From positions 1 through 62,212 of the forward strand of contig CANGPL010000011.1 of the NCBI GenBank assembly GCA_947455725.1: 62,212 nt of DNA, read 5' to 3'. This DNA comes from Hyphomicrobiales bacterium. Its GTDB lineage: Bacteria > Pseudomonadota > Alphaproteobacteria > Rhizobiales > Beijerinckiaceae. Position numbers and translations under genes: made by a program. Positions 45,398 to 55,041 of this stretch are shown in pieces (positions within the stretch are counted from its first letter, which is position 1; every line of letters begins with the position of its first letter). Below the pieces are notes generated by a model that saw nothing but the letters and a program-made list of their open reading frames with translations, had not been told where the DNA came from and searched no databases.

Positions 45398-46719
45398 CCG
45401 ATATGGCGGCTAAGCTCGATCGTGAGCTTTCTATTCTTCGTGGTGGTAGAACCATTAATGCCGTTGGTCGTGTTAAGCGGTTCGACGGTCAAATTGTGCA
45501 TGCGAGTGCGTTTCCTGCAGCCGTTGGTAATGAATGCCGGATCGAATGCGGTGACGGACAATGGGCCGAAGCCGAAGTGATTGGCTTCCTTGATGACTAT
45601 ACGGTTCTTGTATTAACCGGTGGACAAGCGGCACTAGTTGCCGGCGCACGTGTTGAGACGATTAGACGCGTTGATGTTGTGCCCGTTGGCCCCGCTCTGC
45701 TTGGGCGCGTGGTTGATGGAGCCGGAAAGCCGCTTGATCTTCAGCCAGAACCAATTTTGCGTGAGATTTGGCCTTTGAAGGGCGAACGCGTTAATCCATT
45801 AAGACGCAAGCCCGTTCGCGAACCGATTGACACGGGCGTGCGCGCCATCAATGCGCTCCTCACCGTGGGCCGTGGACAACGTATTGGCATTATCGCCGGC
45901 AGTGGCGTGGGTAAATCGTCTTTATTATCGGCTATGGCGCGGTTTACGTCGGCCGATATTGTTATTCTGGGTTTGATTGGTGAACGTGGCCGCGAAGTAG
46001 CAGGCATGGTTGAAGAACTTTCCGCTTCACCGAGTTTTGCGAATACGATTGTTGTGGCCGTTCCAGCAGATCAATCCCCTGTGTTACGTATTCGCGGTGT
46101 GCATCGTGCGACGGCTTATGCCGAATATTTCCGCGCGCAGGGTAAGAGCGTTTTGTTGATGATCGATTCGCTGACACGCGTTGCCCATGCGCAGCGTGAA
46201 CTCGGCCTAGCGCTTGGCGAACAACCGACCACAAAGGGCTATCCGCCTTCAGTCGTTTCCTTGATTGGTCAATTGCTGGAACGATCCGGTCTAGATGGCG
46301 ATACGAATGGCGCTGTGACAGCGATTTATACCGTTCTTGCCGATGGCGATGATACAACGAATGATCCTATCGTTGACTCGGCCCGCGCTATTCTTGATGG
46401 GCATATTGTATTGTCACGCAAACAGGCGGAACAGGGCATTTATCCTGCGATTGATCTTGCCGCCTCAATCAGCCGAACAATGTCGGATTGTGTACCGCAA
46501 TCGCATGTGATGCGGGCGCGGAAATTCCGGCGTTATTTGAGCCTCTATGATCAAAATCGTGATCTGATGATGCTGGGTGGTTATCAGCCGGGACAAGATC
46601 CGGAACTTGATCATGCGTTCGAAATTAATCCGGCGCTTGTTAACTTTATCAGCCAATCGACCAATGAGCGAAGCGGGTTGGTTGAAAGTGAAGCGCGCTT
46701 GCAGGCGATTATCCCGTGA
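45394..46719 (+). CDS. fliI: Flagellum-specific export ATPase FliI
   Basis: The 441-residue F1-beta-like ATPase powers type III export of flagellar proteins. Walker A GIIAGSGVGKSSL near 170, GLIGERGREVAGMVEEL near 195, Walker B SVLLMIDSLTRVAHAQRE near 255 and GEQPTTKGYPPSVVSLIGQL are all present. Starts by ATGA overlap with fliH and its stop overlaps the GTG of fliJ. Length fits the family. Confidence 0.97.
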   Translation: MTDMAAKLDRELSILRGGRTINAVGRVKRFDGQIVHASAFPAAVGNECRIECGDGQWAEAEVIGFLDDYTVLVLTGGQAALVAGARVETIRRVDVVPVGPALLGRVVDGAGKPLDLQPEPILREIWPLKGERVNPLRRKPVREPIDTGVRAINALLTVGRGQRIGIIAGSGVGKSSLLSAMARFTSADIVILGLIGERGREVAGMVEELSASPSFANTIVVAVPADQSPVLRIRGVHRATAYAEYFRAQGKSVLLMIDSLTRVAHAQRELGLALGEQPTTKGYPPSVVSLIGQLLERSGLDGDTNGAVTAIYTVLADGDDTTNDPIVDSARAILDGHIVLSRKQAEQGIYPAIDLAASISRTMSDCVPQSHVMRARKFRRYLSLYDQNRDLMMLGGYQPGQDPELDHAFEINPALVNFISQSTNERSGLVESEARLQAIIP

Positions 46720-47129
46720 AGACGGCACGCATTACACGATTGGCTGCGCTGAAGCGGCAAGTCGAATTACAAAAATGGTTGAGCGAAGCGGGCCGCTTGA
46801 ACAATGAAATCAAGCGCCTCAATGAGCGTATCGATCAAGTCGATGGCTTGAAGAAACTTTATCATGCGCAGCTTCGTATGCCATCCATCACCTCGAAGGA
46901 GTTGATTGGTATTCGCGTGATCGACAACCACCTCAATGACCGCCGTGAAATCGATCACAATCGACGCGAATTGCTTGAGGTTGAACGCCAAAGAATGGCG
47001 GTGATGTTGGCGCAAAAAAAGAGCCAAGTCGAACAACTTCAGACGGAAGCGAAAGACCTGAAAAAGGCTGAGGCCAATGAACGTTTTGAGCGTTTACAGG
47101 CCCTTGTACCACTGAAACGGAATTCGTAG
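46716..47129 (+). CDS. fliJ: Flagellar export protein FliJ
   Basis: A 137-residue protein starting at a GTG that overlaps the fliI stop (GTGA). It is one long charged coiled coil (LKRQVELQKWLSEAGRLNN and similar) with no fixed motif, as is usual for FliJ, which links FliI to FlhA. Identification rests on the coiled coil, size and position. Confidence 0.75.
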   Translation: MKTARITRLAALKRQVELQKWLSEAGRLNNEIKRLNERIDQVDGLKKLYHAQLRMPSITSKELIGIRVIDNHLNDRREIDHNRRELLEVERQRMAVMLAQKKSQVEQLQTEAKDLKKAEANERFERLQALVPLKRNS

Positions 47130-47146
47130 CTGGCATAGATATTGCT
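47130..47146 (+). promoter_or_regulatory. Sigma-54 promoter of fliK
   Basis: CTGGCATAGATATTGCT directly follows the fliJ stop. GG and GC are ten bases apart. It would start a separate transcript for fliK and the genes after it, about 30-50 bases before the fliK start. Confidence 0.78.
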
Positions 47147-47187
47147 AAGTCTCCCGTCTGGTATGTCTGTATTTTGACGTTTTTAGC

Positions 47188-49713
47188 GTGGAAAAGGAAA
47201 CTTCTTTGGTCGAGACGACAGCTCTTCAAGCGGTAGCGGTTCAACGCACCCCTGGCGATTCGCTCGCCATGGATAAGAGTTCTGCGTCCTCTTCGATGGG
47301 TATCGTTTTTGATCTTCTTTCGCTTGCCGCAAAGCCAATTGCCCCGATAGCCCAAGGCGAAGCGAGCCCCCTTCTGCCCGCACCCGTTGTGAGTGGCGAC
47401 GTCGCCCTGGTGGCGGATGGCGGGGCCGAGGCTGCGTTAACCAAGGTGGCGCCTCAGGCATTATCCGCAACACCTCCGAGCCTCACGGCGCCTATAAGCG
47501 ACGGCCCGATATCGGTCGACGCGCTCGTGGCGATGGATAAAACCGCGCGGCAAGGCCTAACCGCTAAGCCCTTTATCGAGAAGCCCGCGGTGGAATGGGT
47601 GATTTCTGTTTTATCCGCCGCGGGGCTCGTTAAAGCGAATGCTGAATCAAAAGATGTCCCCGCTACTGCAACGGTGGCTCCGACTTTAGACCTTCCGAGC
47701 GTCGACGCTAAAGTAAGCGATCTGCCGCCCGAGAGTATTGCGCCCGCCTCACCACCGGTCGATGTGGCGGAAACGGCTATTCCGTCGGAAATTATTGTAG
47801 CCGAACAAGACGTGTCAGCGCCCGCTTCAGTGGCTGACGTTCAAGCGACGAAGCCTAATACAGCCCAGCCGATTATCCACGCGAAGCAGCCATCGGCTGT
47901 TACCGTTCCCGAACCTCCCGTTGGGGAGAACAAGGCTTTGCTAGCGGAGCCGATGGTAGCCGTACCACAGCCCATTACAGAATTGCCGGTCAAAACGCTG
48001 ACGGATGCGCCTGCTCCGGTGGCTCTGCCTATCGCTTCGACGAGCGATCAGTTGACGGATCCCGTGCTTAACGCCACAGCGCTTCCCGTTGACCCGGCAT
48101 CATCTCTTCTAGCGCCGGTGCCGCAGGAAACGCATGAACTCCGAGCCACAACTCAGATCATTATCGAACGCCATGAGCCAGCTGTTCCGGTACTGCTGAC
48201 ACCGACTATTGCAGAGCTCTCTTCCGAGCCGGTGGCTCCCGCCTCTGTGCCTGCTGCAAGCGCTATTGCACATCAAAAGGAGCCGGTTGGCGTAGTTGCC
48301 GCACCGACCAAGCCAGAGGCTCGGCTGACGAGCGACGCTGCGATAACCGCCACCCCTGTCTTGATCGAAACCATTTCGCCAAGCGTTGAGGCCGAAGCCA
48401 GCCAATTGCCGACGGTTGATTTGGCCGAGCCAGCCAAATTAGTACCTTCCAAGAAGGCAGAGCACGCGACAAAGGCCAAGTCCGCTGACACGGCAGACCG
48501 CCCGATCGACCCTTCCGCCATGGCTAATGCTCCTGTAATGCCGCAGCCCATCGTGGCTCAAAATATAAAGGTCACCTCTGACACAACGGAGACGGCTGAG
48601 CCCGCGACGCAGGATGAGATCAAACCAGCGGGCCACAAGGACAAACCGCGCGCGCTGCAACCCAATGGCTCTCCTTTGGAAGATTACTCCGCTCCAGCAA
48701 AGGCGAAAGTGCCCGCAACGCCCGCTCCGGCGAAATTTGAAGGCCAAATGACCGAAAAGGCGCATCTTGGCCCCGCAAAGGCCGACGCTGCCGCCTCGCC
48801 AGCGTCTATTTCGGAGGAGGCTGAGCCGCCTTCGCCACTGCACGCCACGATCCTATTCGAACAAATTGCTTCTGAGCCTGCAGGAACGCGGGCTGCGACC
48901 CCGTTCATCCCGGAAAAGCCCGCTTTAGACGAAAATCGAAGCGCTGAGCCTCAGCAAGGACCATCTTCGGCTCCGTTTGAAGGCCAATCCGATTCGGCGT
49001 CTCATTTTCAGAATTCCTCCTCGAATCAGCAGAGTTTTGAGCAAGATTTCGGAAAATCGGCTGGCTCGGCACCTTCTCTAACCCCAATGCCCGAAACGGT
49101 CACGATTGAGGCGGTAACGATTCGCTCACAGCATTCAAGCCATGAGGACGGGCCCTCAAACGCTACTCAAAATGCGGCCACAGTGGATCAACCCGTTTCA
49201 CTTTCCGTGTTCACCGACGCCGAACCCGCTAGAAGGGGCGCGATGGATATGTCGCCGCGCATACTAACGCCTACGGCCAATAACGGCACCTCGGCGGCTA
49301 GCGCCCTGCCCGCATCCGGCTCTCCGATCCGGGTTGATAACCCAATCTTCATCGCTCAACGCGACAAGGCGCTGCAGCAGCAAATTATTTCTGCGCTGCG
49401 GTCAGGACATGATGAGATCCGACTTTCGCTTTACCCCCCTCAGCTTGGCCAGGTAACGATTAATATGGCGCTTGATGGGCAAAAAGTTAAAGTTGGCGTC
49501 AAAACGTCCAATCGCGAAGCGACCAATTTGTTGGTAGGCGAACGCCAAACGCTTGCTTCCGCGCTTGGTCACGAAGGTTTCACGCTTGAAGGGTTCGATG
49601 TCACCGATGACGCGCCCAAAGAGCAGACACCCGAATATCAACCGATAGAAACCCCAATTCCTACCTCCAAAATGGCTGCTGAAAGCAGCTTCTCCCTCGA
49701 TATAACCATCTAA
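47188..49713 (+). CDS. fliK: Flagellar hook-length control protein FliK (very long)
   Basis: An 841-residue secreted ruler protein that sets hook length. The first 700 residues are low-complexity, rich in Pro, Ala, Glu and Thr with no fixed fold. The C-terminal domain (about 715-830) contains the FliK pattern IRLSLYPPQLGQVTINMALD near 750, which switches the export gate from hook to filament substrates. Usual FliK proteins have about 400 residues. The start is unclear: GTG at 47188, TTG at 47206 with AAGGAA in front, or ATG at 47269 are all in frame. A sigma-54 promoter lies before it. Confidence 0.9.
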   Translation: MEKETSLVETTALQAVAVQRTPGDSLAMDKSSASSSMGIVFDLLSLAAKPIAPIAQGEASPLLPAPVVSGDVALVADGGAEAALTKVAPQALSATPPSLTAPISDGPISVDALVAMDKTARQGLTAKPFIEKPAVEWVISVLSAAGLVKANAESKDVPATATVAPTLDLPSVDAKVSDLPPESIAPASPPVDVAETAIPSEIIVAEQDVSAPASVADVQATKPNTAQPIIHAKQPSAVTVPEPPVGENKALLAEPMVAVPQPITELPVKTLTDAPAPVALPIASTSDQLTDPVLNATALPVDPASSLLAPVPQETHELRATTQIIIERHEPAVPVLLTPTIAELSSEPVAPASVPAASAIAHQKEPVGVVAAPTKPEARLTSDAAITATPVLIETISPSVEAEASQLPTVDLAEPAKLVPSKKAEHATKAKSADTADRPIDPSAMANAPVMPQPIVAQNIKVTSDTTETAEPATQDEIKPAGHKDKPRALQPNGSPLEDYSAPAKAKVPATPAPAKFEGQMTEKAHLGPAKADAAASPASISEEAEPPSPLHATILFEQIASEPAGTRAATPFIPEKPALDENRSAEPQQGPSSAPFEGQSDSASHFQNSSSNQQSFEQDFGKSAGSAPSLTPMPETVTIEAVTIRSQHSSHEDGPSNATQNAATVDQPVSLSVFTDAEPARRGAMDMSPRILTPTANNGTSAASALPASGSPIRVDNPIFIAQRDKALQQQIISALRSGHDEIRLSLYPPQLGQVTINMALDGQKVKVGVKTSNREATNLLVGERQTLASALGHEGFTLEGFDVTDDAPKEQTPEYQPIETPIPTSKMAAESSFSLDITI

Positions 49714-49728
49714 AGCAGGATAAACGCT

Positions 49729-50475
49729 ATGGCCGCAGCTGCCCCCAAAGCCGCCCCGAAGGAAACTGAAGAAGGCGGAGAAAAGAAAAAAAGCCCCGTC
49801 ATCAAGATCGTCATCTTTGCGGTGGCTGGTATTGCCTTGATCGGTACCGGCTTCGGCAGCGCGCTTCTTTATATGAAGCTGACGAGCCCGAAGGACGAAA
49901 ACCCGCTTGCCATCGTCATTGAGAAGAAAAGCGACGTGCCGGATGCGCATGAACCCGCTGCCGCAGAAGCCGAGCCTCCAGGCACGCCTCACAAGGTGAA
50001 GGTGGGCGAGGCCCCAGCCGGTGGCGAGAAGAAAGGTGAAGGCGAAAAGAAGAAGGAAGGCGAGAAAAAGCCCGAAGGCGAGAAAAAAGCCGAAGGTGAA
50101 AAGAAGGGTGAAGGCGAGAAGAAGGGCGAAGCCAAAGCCATTCCGCAGGAAGAGAAATTCGTCACGTCTTATTATGAATTCCCGACCCCTTTCACGACCA
50201 ATCTCCGGAATTCCCGCAAATTCATTCAAGCGGGTCTAGGCGTCGGCACGCAATATGACGCCACCGTCATCGAAAACCTGAAGAAGCACGAACTCGCCAT
50301 CCGCTCGGAAATTCTGCTGATTTTGAGCAATGAAACGGAAGCCGACCTTGCCGGAATCGAGAACCGGAAGAAGGTTCAGGACCAATTAAAAGACGGAATT
50401 AACAAAGTTTTGATTGAACGTGAGCATTTTGGTGGAATCGAAAACGTTTTCTTTACCACTATGGTTATGCAGTAG
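49729..50475 (+). CDS. fliL: Flagellar basal body protein FliL with charged repeat insert
   Basis: A 248-residue membrane protein associated with the stator. One membrane helix (about 28-48) is followed by a periplasmic domain. A linker of about 60 residues is a run of short units of Gly-Glu-Lys-Lys type (for example EGEKKAEGEKKGEGEKK), which is unusual for FliL and adds 60-70 residues. The C-terminal domain (from KFVTSYYEFPTPFTTNLRN) is typical. The position between fliK and fliM supports the name. Confidence 0.9.
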   Translation: MAAAAPKAAPKETEEGGEKKKSPVIKIVIFAVAGIALIGTGFGSALLYMKLTSPKDENPLAIVIEKKSDVPDAHEPAAAEAEPPGTPHKVKVGEAPAGGEKKGEGEKKKEGEKKPEGEKKAEGEKKGEGEKKGEAKAIPQEEKFVTSYYEFPTPFTTNLRNSRKFIQAGLGVGTQYDATVIENLKKHELAIRSEILLILSNETEADLAGIENRKKVQDQLKDGINKVLIEREHFGGIENVFFTTMVMQ

Positions 50476-50515
50476 ACCGTGTGAGTTGTGAGCGAGTGAG
50501 TAAGTAACCAAGCCA

Positions 50516-51472
50516 ATGTCTAGTTCGCGTAAATTAAGTGACGAGGAAGTCGCCGCCCTGCTTGAGGGCGTGCAAGAAGGCATTATTAATGTCGAAAGCG
50601 GCGTCGCACCCGAAAAAGAATATAAGAAATATATTCTCGGCGCCGACGATATCAGCCTTCTTGGTGACTTATATACGCTCCGTCTGATCAATGAGCGCTT
50701 TGGCCGGCAGATCCGAAATGTTCTGCTGCCGATGCTGCGTTTCGCACCTCGCGTGGCCACCATGGCACCGCGGGTCATTCGTTTTGATGAACATTTGGCG
50801 ACCTTCGATCCCTTCCTCAGCATGACAACGCTCCGCGTTGATGCACTTAAGGGATCCGTGCTTGTTACCATCCCTGCCCGTCTGATCAGTATTCTGGTGA
50901 ACAGCTTTTTTGGTGGCCGTGGGGACAGTAATGTTACACGCCAGAGCGAATTTACGCCAACCGAAGACCGGATCATTCAGATCGTCATCGAAGGTGCGAT
51001 TGGTACGCTCAACGAGGCTTGGAAAGAAGTTTATCCGGCCCAATTCGAATTTATGACAAGCGAGATGAATCCGTCCTTCCTGTCCTTTCTTGAAGGGACG
51101 GAGCAGGTTGTGGTTTGCTCTTTCGCGATTCAATTACCCTTTGCCAAACAGGCCGTGATTGAAATCGTTTACCCTCTACAAATGCTGAAACAGATTGCTC
51201 CGCTGTTGCGGAGTAAAGTGCAGCGTGTTGGTGATAACCGTGACGAGAATTGGGCACGCCGCTTGAGAGAGGCCGTGATGGATGTCACGCTCGAAATCGC
51301 GCCACGCATTGCCGAGCCGACCGTCGATATGACGCAATTGCTGCGGTTAAAGCCTGGTACGATTGTTTCCATCGACGCTTTTGCCGACATCCCGATCTAT
51401 ATCGACGGACAAGCGATTTTCACCGCCAAGATGGGCGAAAAGGACGGCAAGATGGCCGTTTCACTCCTGTAA
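50516..51472 (+). CDS. fliM: Flagellar motor switch protein FliM
   Basis: The 318-residue cytoplasmic C-ring protein receives the CheY signal. The N-terminal CheY-binding motif reads LSDEEVAALLEG. The middle domain (about 50-225) and C-terminal surface-presentation domain with DVTLEIAPRIAEPTVDMT and LRLKPGTIVSIDAFADIP are clear. It is followed by fliN after 24 bases. Confidence 0.96.
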   Translation: MSSSRKLSDEEVAALLEGVQEGIINVESGVAPEKEYKKYILGADDISLLGDLYTLRLINERFGRQIRNVLLPMLRFAPRVATMAPRVIRFDEHLATFDPFLSMTTLRVDALKGSVLVTIPARLISILVNSFFGGRGDSNVTRQSEFTPTEDRIIQIVIEGAIGTLNEAWKEVYPAQFEFMTSEMNPSFLSFLEGTEQVVVCSFAIQLPFAKQAVIEIVYPLQMLKQIAPLLRSKVQRVGDNRDENWARRLREAVMDVTLEIAPRIAEPTVDMTQLLRLKPGTIVSIDAFADIPIYIDGQAIFTAKMGEKDGKMAVSLL

Positions 51473-51496
51473 TTTCAGCAAGGGCCGAGCAAATAA

Positions 51497-51802
51497 ATGT
51501 CTACAGAAAGCGCAATCGAGCAAGGCGAAATTCCTCAGGCGTCTGCACAAAACCTGCGCCTGCTTGAAAATATTGAAGTCAAGCTAACCGTCGAAGTAGG
51601 CGGCACACGAATTACAATTCGTGACCTCTTGAAGCTGAACGAAGGATCCGTTGTTGAGCTTGATCGACTCGCCGGTGAACATCTTGATATTTTAGTCAAT
51701 GGAACCCTATTGGCAAAGGGAGAAATTGTGCTCATCGGCGAAAGCCTAGGCATTCGCTTTACCGAAATTATCTCGCCTGAGCAGCGATTGCGGAGCATCT
51801 AG
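51497..51802 (+). CDS. fliN: Flagellar motor switch protein FliN
   Basis: A 101-residue C-ring protein with the surface-presentation-of-antigens domain: LENIEVKLTVEVGGTRITI, IRDLLKLNEGSVVELDRLAG and ILVNGTLLAKGEIVLIG. Length fits. Its stop shares a base with the GTG start of fliO. Confidence 0.96.
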   Translation: MSTESAIEQGEIPQASAQNLRLLENIEVKLTVEVGGTRITIRDLLKLNEGSVVELDRLAGEHLDILVNGTLLAKGEIVLIGESLGIRFTEIISPEQRLRSI

Positions 51803-52071
51803 TGTCCAACATCGTCTCTCTCATCTTAGCTTTGATCTTGCTCGGCGGCCTTGCGGCCGCCGCCGTGTTCCTGCGTTCTTATCGCGACCGACTAACGCGG
51901 CAATTTGGACAAGGACCATTACACATCAAGGGATCACTGCATTTAGGCGATGGCTCTCGGCTGGTTCTCGTTGATATTGAAGGCACAATGGTGGCTTGTG
52001 GCGTTGGGCGCAATGGCGTTGGTGCAATTGAAGTGATCCATCCGCAAACGAATGAGATGGCCGAGAAATGA
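51802..52071 (+). CDS. fliO: Flagellar biosynthetic protein FliO (short)
   Basis: An 89-residue protein with one N-terminal membrane helix (about 4-24) and a short cytoplasmic part (LHLGDGSRLVLVDIEGTMV), a FliO pattern, helping FliP assemble. It starts with GTG, overlapping fliN by one base, and ends in an ATGA overlap with fliP. Confidence 0.8.
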   Translation: MSNIVSLILALILLGGLAAAAVFLRSYRDRLTRQFGQGPLHIKGSLHLGDGSRLVLVDIEGTMVACGVGRNGVGAIEVIHPQTNEMAEK

Positions 52072-52844
52072 AAAAATTTACAACATTATCTCTCGCCATT
52101 TTTGGTGTCATCGCTGCAATGCTTTTAATGCTTCAGCCTTCAATGGCAGCCGAAGGCTCGCTGTTTGACCTACCGATCTTAAAGCTCGAAAATCTGTCCA
52201 CGGGCGGGCAGTCGCTTTCCCTCTCGCTGCAAACGCTGATCTTAATGTCGGCGCTTACCATTTTGCCATCCATGGTTTTGGTGACCACAAGCTTTACCCG
52301 TATCATCATAACGCTTTCGATTTTGCGCCAAGCCATGGGTACGCAACAAACGCCGCCTAATCAGGTGCTTGTGGGGCTTGCGCTTTTCATGACGCTGTTC
52401 GTGATGTCGCCTACCATTCGGGAAATAAATGATGCCGCATTTGCGCCTTACTCGGCTGGGCAAATTTCGATTGAGCAAGCTGGTGTAAAGACAGGCGGCA
52501 TAATGAAGCAATTCATGATGAAACAGACGCGGCAGGCCGATATTTTAATGGTCGCAGAACTCCGCGGTGACAAGGCCTATGAAAGTGCCGCTGACGTACC
52601 TTTCCTTGTCGCTGTGCCTGCCTTTTTGATCAGTGAATTACGCACCGCGTTTACCATTGGGTTTTTGCTTTATCTGCCTTTCTTGGTGATCGATATTGTT
52701 GTGGCCAGTATTTTAATGTCGCTTGGCATGATGATGCTTTCACCGATGATGATTTCGCTACCGATGAAACTCTTAATGTTCGTCATCGTTGATGGCTGGT
52801 CCCTCACACTTTCCTCGCTTGTCGAGAGCTTCACAAAGGGATGA
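52068..52844 (+). CDS. fliP: Flagellar export gate protein FliP
   Basis: A 258-residue membrane protein of the export gate. It has a cleavable signal peptide (cut likely near MAAEG at residue 27) and four further helices. The conserved FTRIIITLSILRQAMGTQQTPPNQ and LALFMTLFVMSP are present. Gene order fliO-fliP-fliQ-fliR-flhB is the universal one. Confidence 0.97.
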   Translation: MKKFTTLSLAIFGVIAAMLLMLQPSMAAEGSLFDLPILKLENLSTGGQSLSLSLQTLILMSALTILPSMVLVTTSFTRIIITLSILRQAMGTQQTPPNQVLVGLALFMTLFVMSPTIREINDAAFAPYSAGQISIEQAGVKTGGIMKQFMMKQTRQADILMVAELRGDKAYESAADVPFLVAVPAFLISELRTAFTIGFLLYLPFLVIDIVVASILMSLGMMMLSPMMISLPMKLLMFVIVDGWSLTLSSLVESFTKG

Positions 52845-52850
52845 TGGCCA

Positions 52851-53120
52851 ATGCCTTATGAGCAATTCATCGCAATCGGAAGAGAAACGCTTTATAGTAC
52901 CGTATTAACGGTGCTTCCGGTGCTTATCGCGGCGCTGATTGCGGGGCTATTGATTGGCGTGTTGCAAGCAGCCACGTCGATTAACGAGGCGACCTTAGCG
53001 TTCGTTCCTAAATTGCTGATTGTTGGCATTGTTTTAGCGTTATCGGCGCCCTTTATGATTTCGACATTGACAAGCTATTTCCAGACGATCTTCATCGAAG
53101 TGAGTAAGGTGAACCGATGA
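52851..53120 (+). CDS. fliQ: Flagellar export gate protein FliQ
   Basis: An 89-residue protein of two membrane helices with VLIAALIAGLLIGVLQAATS and INEATLAFVPKLL, which match FliQ. Ends in an ATGA overlap with fliR. Confidence 0.95.
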   Translation: MPYEQFIAIGRETLYSTVLTVLPVLIAALIAGLLIGVLQAATSINEATLAFVPKLLIVGIVLALSAPFMISTLTSYFQTIFIEVSKVNR

Positions 53121-53905
53121 TTGTGTTGGACAGCCCTCACCTTATCGATCAATTGATTATGTTTATGCTGGTTTCGATCCGTATCAGCGCTATGCTAATT
53201 ACTGCGCCGATGTTTTCAACATCAACTGTTACGGTTCCAATCCGTGTCGTGATCGCTTTATCCATCGCGATGTTAATGCTGGGTACGATTGAAACGCCAA
53301 AAATTGATATTTTGTCACCGCAGGGCGTGTTGGCTATTGCCAATGAAGCCATTATCGGAACCGCAATTGGTCTGATGTTTCAGCTGGCTTTTGCCGCAAT
53401 TTCACTGATGGGCGAGCAGATTTCAACCGCTTCGGGTTTGGGATTCGCGTCCATGCTGGATCCTTACACCGGCACGTCATCCCCCGTTATCACGCAGTTT
53501 ATGACTGTGATGATGTTGCTGACGTTTATGATTTTGGAAGGCCCGCACATTCTGCTGCAACAGCTTGCAGCAAGCTTTCAGCCGATGCCCATCGGGACGG
53601 GAATCTTCCGGCCAGAAGCGCTTATTAATCTAATTAAATCGGCCGGCGTTATATTTTCAGCCGCTTTGCTGATTAGCCTACCGATCATCCTAGCTTTGTT
53701 TTTGCTGACGCTAACAATTGGAATGCTAACGCGTGTCGCGCCGCAGTTAAATTTATTTTCCGTAGGCTTTCCCATTACCATTATCGGATCAATCCTCTTG
53801 ATCCTTATTGCAATTCCAAGCCTATCGAACAGCATGTCCAGCCTGTTAGCTGAGATCGCCAAGCAAACGCGTGTCGTGATCTTATCCGGAACAGGAGGGC
53901 GTTGA
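53117..53905 (+). CDS. fliR: Flagellar export gate protein FliR
   Basis: A 262-residue membrane protein with about six helices, with the family patterns IRISAMLITAPMFSTSTVTV, ANEAIIGTAIGLMFQLAFA and GEQISTASGLGFASMLDP. It starts by ATGA overlap with fliQ and its TGA shares a base with the flhB start. Confidence 0.96.
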   Translation: MIVLDSPHLIDQLIMFMLVSIRISAMLITAPMFSTSTVTVPIRVVIALSIAMLMLGTIETPKIDILSPQGVLAIANEAIIGTAIGLMFQLAFAAISLMGEQISTASGLGFASMLDPYTGTSSPVITQFMTVMMLLTFMILEGPHILLQQLAASFQPMPIGTGIFRPEALINLIKSAGVIFSAALLISLPIILALFLLTLTIGMLTRVAPQLNLFSVGFPITIIGSILLILIAIPSLSNSMSSLLAEIAKQTRVVILSGTGGR

Positions 53906-55041
53906 TGGCGGAAGATGGCGGACAAGAAAGGACCGAAGACCCCACAGGCAAACGGCTTGAACAGGCGCTTGACGAGGGTAATGTCCTTACCTCGAAAGAT
54001 TTGTTGCTAGCCGTCGTCATGCTGGGTGGCGCACTGCAATTAAGCATTGGCGGCCATTATTATTTCACGACGCTCTTGGGCGCGTTTAGAAGCGGCATCG
54101 ATATTTCCGATATTTTGCAGCGGGATGTTCCTCTTCTATCAGTCGTTGGAACACGGCTCTACGACATGCTGATTCCGCTGTGTCTGTTTTCGGTTCCACT
54201 GGTTATTCTGCTTTTTATCGCGCAAATTGCCTTTGGCGGATTTCATTTTATTATTCAAAATATCGCTTTCAAAGCGAGCCGTCTGTCACCGATCAGCGGT
54301 CTATCGAAAATCTTTGGAATAGGAGCTTTAATCGAACTCGGAAAATCGATTGCAAAGATTGGAATTGTCGGCGCCTTTGGCATTTACTATCTCAACAGCC
54401 GGATCGCCGAAATTATGGCGATCGGTACTTTACCTTTTGAAGCGGCAATGAGCCAAGCGGGTTCGATTGTCATATCGACGCTTCTCGTTCTGGTATTTGG
54501 TGCCGTGTTAATTGCGGCAATTGATGTTCTTATTCAATGGAACAAACATAAAGCCAGCCTCATGATGACCAAGCAAGAGGTCAGAGATGAGGCCAAAGAA
54601 TCCGATGGTAATCCGGAGATCAAGCAGAAAATTCGCAGGATGCAGCGCGAAGCGGCGGATCGCGGATCGATCACCAATATTTCGCAGGCGCAGGTTATCA
54701 TTACCAACCCAACTCATTTTGCCGTCGGCCTGCGGTATGATTTTGAAAAAGGAACCGCACCAAAGGTCGTCGTAAAGGGAACCGATCAAGTTGCAAAGAC
54801 GATCCGTGAATTGGCTGCAGAAAAGAAGCTACCCGTTCTCGAATACCCGCTTCTGGCGCGCGCACTATATTTTACGTCAGAAATTGGAAGCGAAATTCAT
54901 GCGGAACTTTATCGCGCGGTTGCAACCGTTTTAAGCTTTGTTTTCCATGCCGGTGCCGAGGGTGAAAAGCCAGAAATCGAAGTGCCCGATGAGTTACGCT
55001 TCGATGGAAATGGTCGTTCATTAGAGAAGAATAATGTTTAA
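53905..55041 (+). CDS. flhB: Flagellar export apparatus switch protein FlhB
   Basis: A 378-residue protein with four membrane helices and a cytoplasmic domain that cleaves itself at NPTH (Asn at residue 268, in VIITNPTHFAVGLRY). Cleavage switches export from hook to filament. N-terminal QERTEDPTGKRLEQALDEGN is typical. I choose the ATG at 53905, overlapping the fliR stop (TGATG); a TTG one codon earlier is not needed. The last codons overlap the next gene by eight bases. Confidence 0.96.
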   Translation: MAEDGGQERTEDPTGKRLEQALDEGNVLTSKDLLLAVVMLGGALQLSIGGHYYFTTLLGAFRSGIDISDILQRDVPLLSVVGTRLYDMLIPLCLFSVPLVILLFIAQIAFGGFHFIIQNIAFKASRLSPISGLSKIFGIGALIELGKSIAKIGIVGAFGIYYLNSRIAEIMAIGTLPFEAAMSQAGSIVISTLLVLVFGAVLIAAIDVLIQWNKHKASLMMTKQEVRDEAKESDGNPEIKQKIRRMQREAADRGSITNISQAQVIITNPTHFAVGLRYDFEKGTAPKVVVKGTDQVAKTIRELAAEKKLPVLEYPLLARALYFTSEIGSEIHAELYRAVATVLSFVFHAGAEGEKPEIEVPDELRFDGNGRSLEKNNV

